Part shown: positions 23,766 through 35,024 of the stretch, one piece after another | Layout of the letters: each line of letters starts with the position of its first letter | Numbering within the stretch: position 1 is the first letter of the stretch | From: Haemaphysalis longicornis | Taxonomy: Eukaryota > Arthropoda > Arachnida > Ixodida > Ixodidae | DNA: 64,000 nt | Direction: 5' to 3' | Assembly: GCA_013339765.2 (NCBI GenBank) | Contig: CM023457.1 | Coordinates: 60,009,355-60,073,354 of the forward strand | Translations under genes and position numbers: made by a program | The notes under the pieces: generated by a model | Database searches by the model: none | What the model saw: only the letters and a program-made list of their open reading frames with translations | What the model was told of the DNA's origin: nothing

Positions 23766-24890
23766 AACTAATATAATTAATTAATTTACTAAATAATTGA
23801 TTGAGAACTACAGCAAGTACGTCACTTTGACGCCACGGTAGTTTTCCACGCGATTTGAATGAATATTTTCCGCTCTGATGTCACCGGTTTTATGGTTGTT
23901 ATTATTATTAACGACTACCCTTCTGATTTTACAGGGTTGAAATACGGGATGCGCGTCCTCACAGATGCTGACGTGCTTGCTATACCCATAGACTTACTTC
24001 GTCGTCATGGCTGACGGCACGAAATCGTGCGTGTAAAAAGAGAAAAAAGGGAAAGGTGCTTTCGAACGCACTTTCCCCCGGAAGACATTCATACCCGTAA
24101 ATTGGTAAAGCAGAGTACAACACTTGGGAAGCACGATGTAGACTTTTTTCTGTCTGAGGAATCGTCCACTGTTTCAAACTGCGCCCTTTAATTCTGCTCC
24201 ATATAACGGTGTTCCGGATGTCCTAATAATTAGTTTTTCTTTCTTGTTTATATCAAACGTCGCCCGTGCGCGTCTTTTTCACGCTTGCAGGAAATGGCTC
24301 AACTTGATTTCGGTAAAATTTAGCCGCAAGTACCTCCACTCCTTGCCCACAAAAGAGCGCCAAAAGGCAAAAAAGACTGCAGTTTTTTTTATTTCTTTCC
24401 CTTAATTGATAGCAGCGCTCGTCCGGTTTTATCGCGCAGCAAAGGTCCAAGGGCTCGTATGCTGTAGGCTTCTTCAGGTGGTGCTTGCTGTGGTTTCCTG
24501 CTTCATTGTCATGCTCGAATCGCATAAGTACAAACAACAACACTCGTTGACGGTAGCGAAACTACATCGATGGTAAACGACGGCGTTCGATGAGCGGAAT
24601 CTGGTGTGCGCGCCAGCGAGCTTAGATTTCGACTGGTGGGACGCACGGGAAACGGAGGAGGAAGCTTCGCGTGATCTCGTTGGTGCGCGCGTAAACAGAA
24701 CAACCCCTTTGTGAGAACGGAGTGACGTTTCGGCTCTCACGGGGCATCGGCGCGTCCGGTTTTCTCTCGGCATTGTGTGGTACGCAACGGGGAGTACGCA
24801 CATTTTGCTCCCATCAAGAATACTTAGCCGGTTGTTTAGAGCGGTGACGACGACGACCGTGAAATAGTACCTCTGTTTTGCACGCCGAAC
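23766..24890. other. Intergenic sequence without supported genes
   Basis: AT-rich at the left with a TAATTAATTAATT run after the SINE. A 155-codon minus frame (24474-24941) overlaps the tandem duplication at 24891 and lacks domain features. Confidence 0.3.
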
Positions 24891-25016
24891 GTACGATTCG
24901 AAAACTGCCTGCAAAGGGTACTTCACTGTAAAGACTCTCATGATGAGGGGAAGGTACGATTAGAAAACTGCCTGCAAAGGGTACTTCACTGTAAAGACTC
25001 TCATGATGAGGGGAAG
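24891..25016 (+). repeat. 63-bp tandem duplication (two copies, about one mismatch)
   Basis: The units 24891-24953 and 24954-25016 both begin GTACGATT and end CATGATGAGGGGAAG; the visible difference is C versus A at the ninth position. Such near-identity implies a very recent duplication or an assembly stutter. Confidence 0.9.
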
Positions 25017-25750
25017 CCAACTTCATGGGGGAGGAAATAAAAAAAAAGTTCTGCTACAGAATTTTAACACAAAGGCGCGTGGGCGCCGTTTTGTTAGCAA
25101 AACTCTGCGGCCGTCACGCTTGTTAAGGATATTGATCCAAAGGCGGCATGTACTCAAAAATTAAGTTCTTACGCAGGTTATGAATTTGGAGTAAAGGCGT
25201 GCTTTGGAGGAACAATTAAAAGCATTTTGTAGGGACGCCTGTACAAGGAACGCTCTCTACGGACAGTGATGTTGTGCGTGACGGGGAAACGGTATTGCTT
25301 TGTTAACTGTAAACGAGATCGGCTGCTCTTTCATAAATGAAAAAAAAAAAGATATTTGTGTCTGGCGTCGAGCCAGTAACACCCGTAAATGGCGAAAGGC
25401 GCGGTTATGGCTCTTGACCGCTACCGCACGCTTCTTAGACTTGCTTCCGCGCTCGTGTAAAGAAGAAGCCGAAGTGTGGCAGTTCTCCACTCGTGGGTTG
25501 GCGCCATAAATGCACGAGGGAGGAGAACGCAGGTGGAGGAGGAGGAGGAATGCCTTTAATGATGAGGAGAAGCCAGCCTGGCAGCGAGCTTGGCTTGCTA
25601 CTCCGCATGAACATGAGAGGTGCGAAAGTGAAAGGAAGCGAAGACACAAAAACTCATACAGACACTACAAACACAAATAAGCACACACAAACTGACAGAC
25701 GCAGGATCGCGAACACAGCACACGCACAGCAGTAAAGTTAAGACAATCAT
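25017..25750. other. Intergenic sequence without supported genes
   Basis: A purine-rich GGAGGAGGAGG stretch near 25532 and a CA-rich stretch near 25680. No exon-like structure. Confidence 0.3.
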
Positions 25751-25909
25751 TCACAGGGTTTCGTTCAGGCCGGAGTCACGGAGAAATGACACCAAAGCCC
25801 GTGTACTCCGTGTTGCCACGGCAGTTGACTGCCATGGGCCAATGGCGTCGCAAAGTTTCAGCGGTGCATCTGCACGCAGTCCCAAGGTTGCGAGCGTGTG
25901 CGGCGTGCC
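25751..25909 (-). pseudogene. Non-LTR retrotransposon ORF2 C-terminal stub
   Basis: The last ~50 codons of a minus-strand frame, ending in a stop at 25751, include LCDAIGPW and ALVSFLRDSGL. They align well with the end of the LINE remnant at 62150-62803 (SDVLGPW and ALLSFLRSIGL, with a Thr/Ser-Arg-Ala-Thr linker in both). This is the tail of the same LINE family, with reverse transcriptase and RNase H missing. The frame stays open further upstream to 26353, but that part has no visible LINE similarity. Confidence 0.5.
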
Positions 25910-27675
25910 GGGGATGTAACACGGCGCGTGGTTCTCCGAGGATGGAGAAAACACCGAAACAGTGTTCGCGTTAGTGTTTGTACAGCTCACATTCTTCGCC
26001 GTGCTGTGTACATACAACTCCCAACTGCATTGTTTGGCCTCGTTGGCGCGTCGAGCGGGGCAGCGCCAACCGCGCTCGTCCGCGGCGAGAGCCGTCGTCA
26101 GCGCTTCGACCGTGCAATCTGCTTCCTGCCTCTGACTTTTTGCGAGCACGTCGGCGAAAACTGCCGCTTGATAAGCAGGCAGAAGGAGGTTTACGACGGC
26201 GCAAGCCGTTATATCTCTCGCTTGTCGCATAACGCTGACCCGAAAGTGGCCGAACCTGCCTGTCACCACGTGCCCCGGCCCGCTATGCTCCCATCTTCTT
26301 GAAGGGCTTCTTTTGTGCTCCGAGAAGGGCTGCACTCCACTGCCTCGCCGCACTCGAGTGGTCCTCTTTCGCGCCTTTGAGCATAAAGCTGTCCCTTATC
26401 TCTTCCCGCTTGCACTCTGTGACGCGGGCGTTATCGGGGCTGGGCGCTCTTTGTCTCTGCTTATCGCGGAAGGGCCGTATTAATTGCTTTTTATCGTCTG
26501 GATGGCGTATCTGAGGCTGAAAAAAACATGATGGGAGTGGCAGGGCAGTGACAACAGCTCAGCCGAAGCGATCTACCTGGAACTGAACGTATACCCTGGA
26601 GAAAACGTTTAAAAGGTGCGGTGTTAGCGTAGCTTAAAAAACGTACAAAAACGCAGGACTGCCACTCTTCCACTGTGGTTTACTGAAAGGCAGATGTGAG
26701 CAGTGCTCTCTTTTGTCTCTTGGAGGGAAACAGCCGAAAATGTCCTCTGGATGTCCTCTGGATGTCCTGTACCTGTGGCTGCATTTATGAATGAGGAGGG
26801 ACTCAAGGACTCAGCTGTCGGTGGCACGTTTAAAGGGATCGTGGGAACAGTTATTAACGTTGCGTGCTATGTTGAAGTCGAGAATGCGTAGTTCTGAATG
26901 TGTTCGACCGATTCACATTCAGACTTCTGAATTGAGATAAACTAAATTCGCAAGTGCCGCTTCCTTGGCATTATCCTCCTGCCAATATTTAAAGGTTAGG
27001 GTGGTGTTGAACAGTTTAACCGATTATGAGCACGGTTAAATTGTATGAAATGTCGGCGGGCGTCCGAGGAGCCAATTTTTAACAAAGAAACGTGTGAAGC
27101 TCAAAATTGGAAAACTTATAGCATCCTCTATTAAACCGCACCGGTGCGCACCATCTGTCTTCGATAAACCGGGGCGCACCGTCGCGGGGCAATTTTGCGT
27201 TGTCCCGCCGCGCACCGAGAAAGTCGGCGGTGCGCCGGGGTGCAATCCCAAGGTGCACCGCGAACGACGCTGGAGAAGCGGCTTCCTCCGCCGTCTGCTG
27301 CAGCGACGGCGCGTCGACGCACTCGGGTGAAGGCGGAACGGGCGGTATGTTGTTGCTGACAAGGATTAGTTGCTTGCGGATTCGTCGGAAAACGATGCGA
27401 CGGGCTCAGAACTGGAGCTAATAACGGCCAGCGATTGTAAATGAGGACGCGAACTTCGTATACTGCAAAGAAGGCTGCATGCATGGCCAGCCAGTCGGAG
27501 CTTTGCATTCGTTTCGTCCGATTTAATCACGCGTACAGTTACTAGAGTGCCTAGACCATGAAGACCTACATGCTTTGCTGTAGCGGAAGGCCGGAACGTA
27601 ACAGGCACTCGCGTTATGGCTCTGAGATCGAAGATGAGAAGCAGATTGTGAGTAGCTCAGTGAGTCCTCGGTTGA
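25910..27675. other. Intergenic sequence without supported genes
   Basis: A short tandem TCCTCTGGATG repeat lies at 26740-26765. Around 27140-27260 several GGTGCGC/GCACC motifs cluster. No splice-bounded exon was recognised. Confidence 0.3.

Positions 27676-27762
<87 letters not shown>
27676..27762. repeat. (TGAT)n microsatellite, about 87 bp, at a SINE tail
   Basis: Perfect TGAT tetramers directly abut the 3' end of the minus-strand Ruka-like SINE at 27763. It is therefore best read as an expanded SINE tail (CAAT-type on the SINE strand). Confidence 0.95.
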
Positions 27763-27764
<2 letters not shown>

Positions 27765-27877
27765 AGAGTTTAGCGCGCCGACGCAAAGCAGGCGATGAGG
27801 CGCGTCGTAGTGGAGGGCTCCGGATTAATTTTAACCACCTGGGGACCTTTAACGTGCGCCGAAATCTCGAACACAAG
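27763..27877 (-). mobile_element. Ruka-like SINE, 5'-truncated minus copy
   Basis: It retains only the body and 3' end (minus strand) next to an expanded tetramer tail. The sequence departs from the family at about 27877, before the tRNA-like head. 5' truncation is the usual outcome of incomplete target-primed reverse transcription. Confidence 0.75.
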
Positions 27878-27929
27878 CGTTTTAGGGCGCAGCCTTTGGC
27901 GGCCGCCTATGGGCTGAGCCGCGTTGTCG

Positions 27930-28150
27930 GCGTAGCCGAGCGAATGATGGAAAGACCAACGAGTGAAAGAAAAAGCGAACGATGAAATAATGCAAAGGAG
28001 GAGAGTGTCGCAAAATTGGGAGGTGAGGGCGGTTCGCCGTGGCGGCGCGAGCCAGCGCTCTCCGAAAGTGGGCGGTGGGGGAGGGGAGGGGGCAGTATCC
28101 TGTGGCCGCACGAGGCGCTCGACGGCGCTACGCATGGCCGAAAAGAGGCA
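27930..28150 (+). repeat. Interspersed repeat family E, copy 2
   Basis: It shares GCGAACGATG, GGAGGAGAGTGTCGC and the following G-rich segment with 14275-14420 in the same orientation. A further stretch with GGCGGTGGGGGAGGGGAGG is present only here. Confidence 0.45.
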
Positions 28151-28754
28151 AGGCAGATTGAAACGAATAAATGGAGGGAAAAAATGGAAGCGAAAACGTC
28201 GTGAGAGATGTACAGGGCTGAGAAAATGAACATCAGAAAGGAAAATTTCTACGATGATTCCCAGGGCAGTGCTTTGCTTTTTGAGGCTAGAGCAGGTTGC
28301 CTGCGAACTAAGAGTTTTGTGGGGAAGTATTCACAAAATGATGGGGTATGTGTGGTCTGCGGAAAAGAAACAGAAACTATGCGGCACATAGTGTTAGAAT
28401 GTGAGGGTATCCATCCAAATCTACATGAAGGGAATATTGGGCTTCCAGAAGCCCTAGGATTTAGGGGTATCAAAGAGGAAGTTAACTTCAAGGCTGTCGA
28501 GGGGACGAAAAGAAGATTAGAATGCTGGTGGACGAAAAGCAGAGAGGGAAATATTGCCTAGGACAGTTACCACCTGTAACAGGGAAAAGAAAGTATTTCG
28601 GGCCTAATAAGCTTTAGTGCCTGCCCTAAGCAGCGTTAGTATTAAACCAAGAGTGTAAAACATGGTTATATTAGTTTCTTTTTGGTAAGATGTCTTGTCA
28701 TCACCCCGCTTCAAAGGGGAAACCAATAGAAATCATCACCATCATCATCATCAT
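28151..28754 (+). mobile_element. 5'-truncated non-LTR retrotransposon with (ATC)n tail
   Basis: A 118-codon frame (28208-28561) ends with a zinc-finger-like C-terminus, CVVCGKETETMRHIVLEC (Cys-X2-Cys-X8-His-X4-Cys). That is the arrangement at the end of RNase H-bearing LINE ORF2 proteins. About 190 bp of 3' UTR follow, then an ATC-rich tail (28732-28754). No endonuclease, reverse transcriptase or RNase H remains, so this is a dead 3' stub. The outer LINE at 46074 ends in a similar ATC tail but is a different family. Confidence 0.7.
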
Positions 28755-28848
28755 CTTAGCTATAGTGAACTTTCACTATAGCTTGGCGTTCGCTTAAGAC
28801 GTAGTTCGCGGTCCCTTCCTGAGACGCACTTCGAGCCGCCGACTTTTT

Positions 28849-28913
28849 TTTTCGCCTCCATGAAAAAAGCGGCCGCCGCGGCCGGGAATCGAACCCGCGT
28901 CGCAACGCCTTAG
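28849..28913 (-). mobile_element. Ruka-like SINE head fragment
   Basis: About 65 bp of the tRNA-like head with a perfect B box on the minus strand (GGTTCGATTCCCGGCC). The body is missing, as is part of the segment between the A and B boxes. Confidence 0.65.
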
Positions 28914-29390
28914 TCAGTTTGTCCTCGACCATGGCTCCGTGCCAGTAAGCACCGTGGTGGGGCACTGTGCACCGCGCCGATTTTGGGGGCAATCCCGGTG
29001 CGTGTTTATCGAGGATGCTATTATAAACCCAGTGTGTCGTCGTGGCGGCGGATCCTGAAGCAACTGCCAAAAGGCGTTCTTTCTGCCAGAATTCACGGCG
29101 AAACAGGGCTACTGACTTCAGCTAAAAAAGACGAGAAAAGAAATCCCACAGTTCATAGAAGATTTCTATACATACCCATTTTTTTCCGTTTAGTGTGGGC
29201 CTTGAGCGCACAGGTTGGTGCTTGCATGGCCGAAAAATGAGAGAAAAGAAGCGTCTAACAGTGAACTCGTAATCTGTATAAAAACCACCATAGGAGACGA
29301 TTTTTCCCCTCGGGTGCAGCTCGCTTCGCGCTCTCTTGCTTGCGGTAGGCCGCAGAGTGACCCGGAACGAACATTGATTTCGTCTTTTCT

Positions 29391-29393
<3 letters not shown>

Positions 29394-29430
<37 letters not shown>

Positions 29431-29431
29431 C
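29394..29431. repeat. (TC)n microsatellite
   Basis: About 38 bp of TC dinucleotides with one TTTC interruption. Confidence 0.9.
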
Positions 29432-29643
29432 TACTCCTCCCGTTCCACATTTCCGTCATCCCTTACTACCGATGCGAAAACCGACCGTTCGGAAACCATC
29501 ACCGTGTCTGCCATCTGGCTGGTTGGCATCGGCGCCCCCTCCCTGCACACGCTTCCGAACCCCTCGTCCCAATTCCGGCGTGCACTGACGTCACGTGCTG
29601 TCGCCCGATGCCGCCCACTCCCTGCCGGTGCTCCCTATCGCAG

Positions 29644-29691
29644 GCTTCGAGATGCTGCCCGCACGGTGTGCTTCTCGGTGTCGCTAGAAAC
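29644..29691 (+). CDS. Possible small internal exon upstream of the 35-40 kb gene
   Basis: A 48-nt segment sits between an acceptor (CCTATCGCAG, AG at 29642-29643) and a canonical donor (GTGAGT at 29692). One frame is open, reading Leu-Arg-Asp-Ala-Ala-Arg-Thr-Val-Cys-Phe-Ser-Val-Ser-Leu-Glu and leaving two bases (AC). Those two bases plus the first base of the exon at 35430 give ACG (Thr), so the phase fits that gene exactly. The intron would be 5.7 kb. Support is limited to splice signals and phase. Confidence 0.3.
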
Positions 29692-30149
29692 GTGAGTACG
29701 GGGTGGCGTAGTCGATAGGAAGTGGCGTAGTGGTAGAAACAGCACGCGTAGTGCGAGTAGCGTAGTCTGTAGCGCCGCACCCCTGAGAAAAGGGCGAAAC
29801 ACATGTGCGGGGAACGACACGCTTCCGCGCGCGTTTTTTTTCCCCTCTCCAAAGACGGTCCTGCAGCCTTCACGCGTGCAGAGCGCTGCCGGACCGGTTT
29901 CCGAAGAAAAAACGCCTCGTTTTCCGTACATATGTTTCGCCCGAAAGGGGAACGTAGAGACTGCGATTTTAACTTCCGCGCCTTCCCCTCTTCCTTTCCA
30001 CTCCGCCGAAATATCTCATAACCGAGACGTTATAACTGAACATGTGCTAGTACGCACACTAGACCATATTAGCGTATTAGAATATTTTCGTACAATTATT
30101 ACCGGTTCCCAGGAATACCTTAAAGGACTACGAAGACAAAAGGCAACCT
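29692..30149. other. Intronic or intergenic sequence
   Basis: No exon-like structure or repeat match recognised. It would be intronic if the 29644 exon is real. Confidence 0.3.
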
Positions 30150-30720
30150 TATCTAATTTCAGGGAGCTGCCGTTTGGCAACTGACTCAGTTCCAGTCCCG
30201 AACGACGTTGTTTTCGCCAAAAAGAAGGAAAGTGAGAAAAATGGTCAAATTTCGCGCTACAAATCAAGAGTGACGTAATAGGGCTTATATTGAAAACAAG
30301 AGCAGGGTTAGTGTGCATACAGTGCACGTTAGCATTCAAGTGGTACGACATATTGAACTGGAGGCACTGCTACAATCGCGAAATGATGCTTATCATGAGC
30401 GCTCATCTTATGACGTCATAAGGGTCACATGGAAAAATACGGGACGTCATAAGTACTGGGCGAAACGCGGATGGTGAGTATCCATTGCTTCAGCCGCTTT
30501 CCTTGGCGTCTAGATTACTTCTGTGAAGATTGAGTAAAATTGGCGTGGTGAAGGTTATTGGGACAAAGCGATTCTTTTACCGAACAAAACGTGCTTTGCC
30601 TTCGTGGTCCTTTCAGAAATGAAAGTGCAAATCTATTTGTCTTGCCTCGCGCATACGACTCGTACTGACGCCTGTGTCGCGCATCCAGCCTGGTTGCCTT
30701 CGAGTCATTCGAAATAATTT
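30150..30720 (+). repeat. Interspersed repeat family C, copy 1
   Basis: Contains, in order, TTTCGCGCTA, GTGACGTAATAGG, TGCACGTTAGCATTCAAG, GACGTCATAA and a TTGGGACAAAGCGATTCTTT-like segment. The same series appears at 31900-32290 and 35815-36250, all in direct orientation within 6 kb. Copies are clearly diverged. The recurring TGACGTCA-like motifs are part of the repeat. Confidence 0.5.
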
Positions 30721-31394
30721 TAGGCGAAGCTGTACGTTTGTTGCAAGCAAAATGAAGCATAAAATCGCACGCTTCCTGGAACGTATTCTGGACGCACTTT
30801 GACTTGCAAAACCTTGGATGAGAGAGAATTCGGATCGGGAAATTCTAACTCAGGGTGAAGCGCTTCTTATGTCTGTCAGGCTTCTCATCCGCGGCTTGAG
30901 CGGTGAACAGAAAATGAGAATATACCTCTTCCCCCGGCCTACCCTCTTAAAAAAGCAAGCAAAATGTAGGATCTCTGCGTTCATGCGTCTATATACTCTA
31001 CAAGCCTTCGTCGACGTGACCAAGTAGACGGACATGCTGCGATTATTAAACTTTGGGTCGCTTTGCAGCTTTGGATTCCTTCTGCGTAAGTTATGTTAAT
31101 TATCATTTCGGCGCTTTCCCTCAGTGGCAACCCCTCTATGCTGCTTTCACCGGAGCGCAGGTGTGTTTGCGGTGAAGCACGCTATAAAGGCAACCCTCGG
31201 TGGTGATGTTGGTTCGGACAAGATGAGCTCGAGCTGTAAGAGCGTATTGCCGGAAATGCACCACCTTCCGTGTAGAATACGCCTGTAAAGGTTGAACTGA
31301 ATCAGATCTAAGAATTAAAGGGCCCACAAAGACTAGATACAACTTTGTTCAGTTAAGAGAGCTAGGCTTTAATGACTCACTCAGCCCCATTCCA
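30721..31394. other. Intronic or intergenic sequence
   Basis: No exon-like structure or repeat match was recognised between family C copy 1 and the second-family SINE. Confidence 0.3.
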
Positions 31395-31640
31395 TTCACG
31401 AAAGACGCTTTAAAGCGAAGCTTTGTATGTGTCACTGATGGCGGCCGTCCCGTCACCAAAACTAACTGCAGGAAAGCCAACTTTACACTGTAGGTTTCAC
31501 AAAACGATGATGATGATGATAAGCGAAAGCACACCAAGCGCCCCAAGAAATAAACGCTCCCTGCGGTCAGAATCGAACCTGGGCCGACTTTTATCCGAAT
31601 GAAGCCGACTTCTATCCGATTGTGCCATTCTGACGCGGTC
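31395..31640 (-). mobile_element. Second SINE family, copy 2, with an internal head duplication
   Basis: Minus-strand copy of the family at 300-545: A-box-like ATGGCACAATCGG, B-box-like GGTTCGATTCTGACC, a ATC tetrad and the TGTAAAGTTGGCTTTCC motif. Between the boxes a segment (AAGTCGGCTTCATTCGGATA) is followed by a second AAGTCGGC, so about 20 nt of the head is duplicated. That lengthens the spacing between the two promoter boxes. Confidence 0.65.
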
Positions 31641-31899
31641 GAAGCAGTTTGGAAGCAGGCACATAAGGCCTGACGCAAAAGTTCAAAATCCCCTTCGTCT
31701 AACGACAACGATGGTTGAAACGCGAAGCTTTCTCCGCAAGTGGCGGGAGCAAATTGCGAAAGCAAAGTCAAAGCCTGAACGTTCAAAGTCCAAACCGTTA
31801 ATGACCAAAGTCCAAATTCCAAAGACACAAAGTCGAGCCCAACAATGATCAAAGTCCACAAACCAAACGACAGCGTACGAATCCTTCGCTGAAAAGCTG

Positions 31900-32290
31900 T
31901 TGAACTTTTTTTAAACCGAAAATAAGACGCAAGGGATATTGACAAACTCAATTATCGCGCTACGGTGACGCAATATGAGCAGCAGTGGCGTATTACGGGG
32001 AACTATTAAAACCGTAGTTAGCAGTGTGCAAACTTTGGTTTGGCATTCAAGCGGTACGATGAAACGGCCGCCCCACTACAACCGGCCAGTCATGCTTCTT
32101 GGCGGTGGCTTTGGTCGGCGCGGCCGAAAATCGCGCCAACAAAATTCCGTGACGTCATAGAAAATTGTTGGAAGGTGGCTGGGGAGTCGCCGCTGCTTCA
32201 TCTAAGATAAGATTGGCGTCATTGTTGTCGGGACAAAGGAGTATGTTCAATGAACCACACTTGCGTTTTGTCTTCTCGGCCTGTGTAGAG
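31900..32290 (+). repeat. Interspersed repeat family C, copy 2
   Basis: Matches the copies at 30150 and 35815: ATCGCGCTACGGTGACG, then GCATTCAAGCGGTACGA, GTGACGTCATAGAAAA, GTCGGGACAAAGGAG and ATGAACCACACTTGCG-like segments in the same order. Confidence 0.55.
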
Positions 32291-33221
32291 AGATTTAAGT
32301 TTAGCCCGTAGCAGCTCTGCAGTCACGCTACTGCGACCAGGTAGGCTCTGTCGCAACAGTGCTCGCCGCAGCGTCGGGTGCCCGATGGCGCACCTGCTGT
32401 TTACGCGGCAACAGTAACTATAGCACTATATTTACAACGCCCTCGCGAAGCTACCGCACACGCACGCCCCTGTCGCACTCGCCGACGCAAGCGTCACACC
32501 ACTGGCATTGAAACAAGGCCAGCCCACTCTTTGCTGCTTTTGCCGTCTACCCTAGGCCACCGCAGGAAGTCGGCGGGCGTCGGCAGGCATGCTTATGTTT
32601 GAGGCGGGGGAGGAGGTGCTCTTGTTGGCGCGAAATTCAAATACCTGAGCTGCTTCTCTGCGGCACGTCGTACGTTGCGAGCATGCGATTTCCCGATGTC
32701 GACCGGAGGAGAGCGGGTACTCGCGAAGGTCACGTCCGAACGAGGTTCGTCGTGCATTGAGCGACAAGCACTGCGCTTCAACGGCGTGTGACCGTTGCGC
32801 TGTGCCCCATGGCGCATGCGCCGATCGCGGGTTGCGTGCTGGTGGTCGTGTAGCCGCCCAACCAGTTGCGATCACATGTCAGGCGTGTATGAAAGCTCAA
32901 GCTACAAAGCAATCCCTGCGTTGCTGCATCGGAGCTCAGTTTGCGTGCTGTTTGCTTGCCTGACCTCTTGAGAGGCGCGTCCGCTTTCGTATAGCGACAT
33001 AATAGGACCCCGTCCTTTTGATGTGCGCGCCGTCTCCTTTTATCGATCCCGTGCAGTCTGTTTCCCCGCCAGGTCGGTACACGCTATAGCACGCGTGCTG
33101 TCATTACTGTAACCACCGCGTCATTTATCTGGTTGTGAACCATCCTTCCGATCCAATCATCATCCATCCACCATCCATCTCATCCATCCATATCCGATCC
33201 ATCCAGAGATCAGCACGAGAG
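32291..33221. other. Intronic or intergenic sequence
   Basis: GC-rich; several overlapping frames of 60-107 codons on both strands. No splice-bounded exon recognised. A CATCCATC-rich stretch lies near 33162-33195. Confidence 0.3.
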
Positions 33222-33258
33222 TGAGAGAGAGAGAGAGAGAGATGAGAAGAAGAGAGAG

Positions 33259-33296
<38 letters not shown>
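33222..33296. repeat. (GA)n microsatellite, interrupted
   Basis: GA dinucleotides with short interruptions near 33241 and 33258. Confidence 0.9.
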
Positions 33297-33298
<2 letters not shown>

Positions 33299-34747
33299 GT
33301 CTAAACCAGCGCGAAACTCTTCGTGCTTCAACCGCCGTATCGTCGCATTCCGTTTAGCTGCTGGGTGCGTTCGGAGCGCTCCGTTTATTTTTGGCCTTCA
33401 ATCAAACCTATACGCCCCTATTTGGAAGGTGAACGACGGTGAAAAAAAAAAAGCGAGGAATATGGCGAAGCTCGTTAGCATATTGCGCGCATTTGCCTCG
33501 TCCGCGTTAGTCACCGGTCATGGACCTCGCAGATGTCGAAACGAATGACGTTTACGCGATGGAAGTAAGAGACGATGACTGGCGACTCGAGGTGTAGAGG
33601 GCGTCGTAGCGATGGTTGCGACAGCTTGGCGTGATAGCCGGCTCTCTTAAAACGTCCCTCCACCGGAAGGCACTGCGCCATTTTGACGTGTCTGTAGCTG
33701 TTTTGGGAAAGCCGATTACTGTTTCGAAAGCCTAAGACACGCTCTAAAACTCTCCCTTACTCGCGCGACCAGTGGCCTCCTGTAGTCGGGTAAATCATCA
33801 TCATCACCATAATCATTATCATCATCATCCGTACCCCCAACCTCCCCCTTTCTTCTTCACGAGATGCGGGTGTACCTGACGACCAGCGCTGATGTGGGCG
33901 CCAGGACTGGTCTCTGCAGGCGCCGCCAAAGACTAAGAAACCACATCGACTTCTGCACTCATAAATGTCGTTACTTTCGCGCCGACACGGTGCCTGGTAC
34001 GCGGGGGCCCAAGCGGCTACTCTGCATATTCATCTGGCAGGTGTACGTGGTTGATTGATCGGTCTCGTCTGCCCTTGCTGCTTTTGGTGGTCGCCGATTG
34101 ATTGCCTTATTGCAGCCGCAGGGTCACTGACATCACTGCGAGTCTGCTTAGAAAACGATAGAGTGAGTCGCGCTCCGGCCTGGAAGTTGTCCAATGTCGT
34201 GTCACGTGGGTAGGTTGTATTGGCTCTGCTTCTACACTGCGAAGCGATTTTCACCTTTTCTGTGTATAACTTACACCCTCGAACCCCATCAATAAACAAA
34301 GAAAGACACCCTTTGAAAGGCCGTAATTACGGTAGAACACCGTTAAAAGGGTGTATTGTTATGTTTTTGCAAGGGTGTAGGGGCGCTATAAACGACAAAA
34401 CGCCCTAGAGGGTGTATTCTTTTGTTTTTCATGCTAGGTTGTAAGGGTGTTAGTTATATACAGTGATTTGCACACTTAACCCTTTCGACCCTGGTGGTGT
34501 CGATTGACGCCACCACTTCTAAGTTCCCATGGCGCATAGAGAACGAAACCGAAACTGCTAGTTTTCGGGGGAATTGTTCTTCAAGGATGCCTGTTGCGAA
34601 TTGACATCACCGTTGTTGAGTATTAGCGCGAGCTGGACGCTACAAAGAAGCAGCTCCCGTGAAGAGGACATTATAGCATTTTAGTCTGAACAAATGTCGG
34701 GCCCAGTTTTATTTTGAAGCGTGTGAGCCTAAAATATGTGCACAACG
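33297..34747. other. Intronic or intergenic sequence
   Basis: An ATC-rich run at 33797-33829 could be a LINE tail but has no recognisable LINE coding next to it. GGTGT-containing short repeats recur near 34300-34440. No exon recognised. Confidence 0.3.
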
Positions 34748-34760
34748 AAGCTCATGTTTT

Positions 34761-35011
34761 GATTGATTGATTTATTGCTTGTAGGGTTTGACGCGCCGAC
34801 GCAACGCAGACGATGAGGCGCGCCGTAGTGGAGGGCTCCGGATTAATTCTGACCACCTGGGGATCTTTAACGTGCGCCGAAATCTCGAACACGCGGGCGT
34901 TTTTGCTTTTCGCCTCCATCAGAAAAGCGGCCGCCGCGGCCGGGAATCGTAACCCGCGACCTCGTGCTCAGCAGCACAACGCCTTAGCCACTGAGCCACC
35001 GCGGTGGGTTT
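34761..35011 (-). mobile_element. Ruka-like SINE, near-complete minus copy with target-site duplication
   Basis: The most complete copy here: minus-strand A box (GCTCAGTGGCTAAGG) and B-box region (one inserted base in the B box, GGGTTACGATTCCC), full body and a TTGATTGATTGATT tail. Flanking repeats AAGCTCAT plus a T-rich extension lie at 34748-34760 and 35012-35024 (one mismatch), marking the insertion. Confidence 0.85.
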
Positions 35012-35024
35012 AAGCTCATTTTTT

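Noticed and set aside
29480..29560. Hydrophobic frame (SAIWLVGIGAPSL) resembling a transmembrane helix of a receptor
   Set aside because: Only about 13 residues are suggestive and splice boundaries are unclear; assigning a receptor gene would be guesswork.
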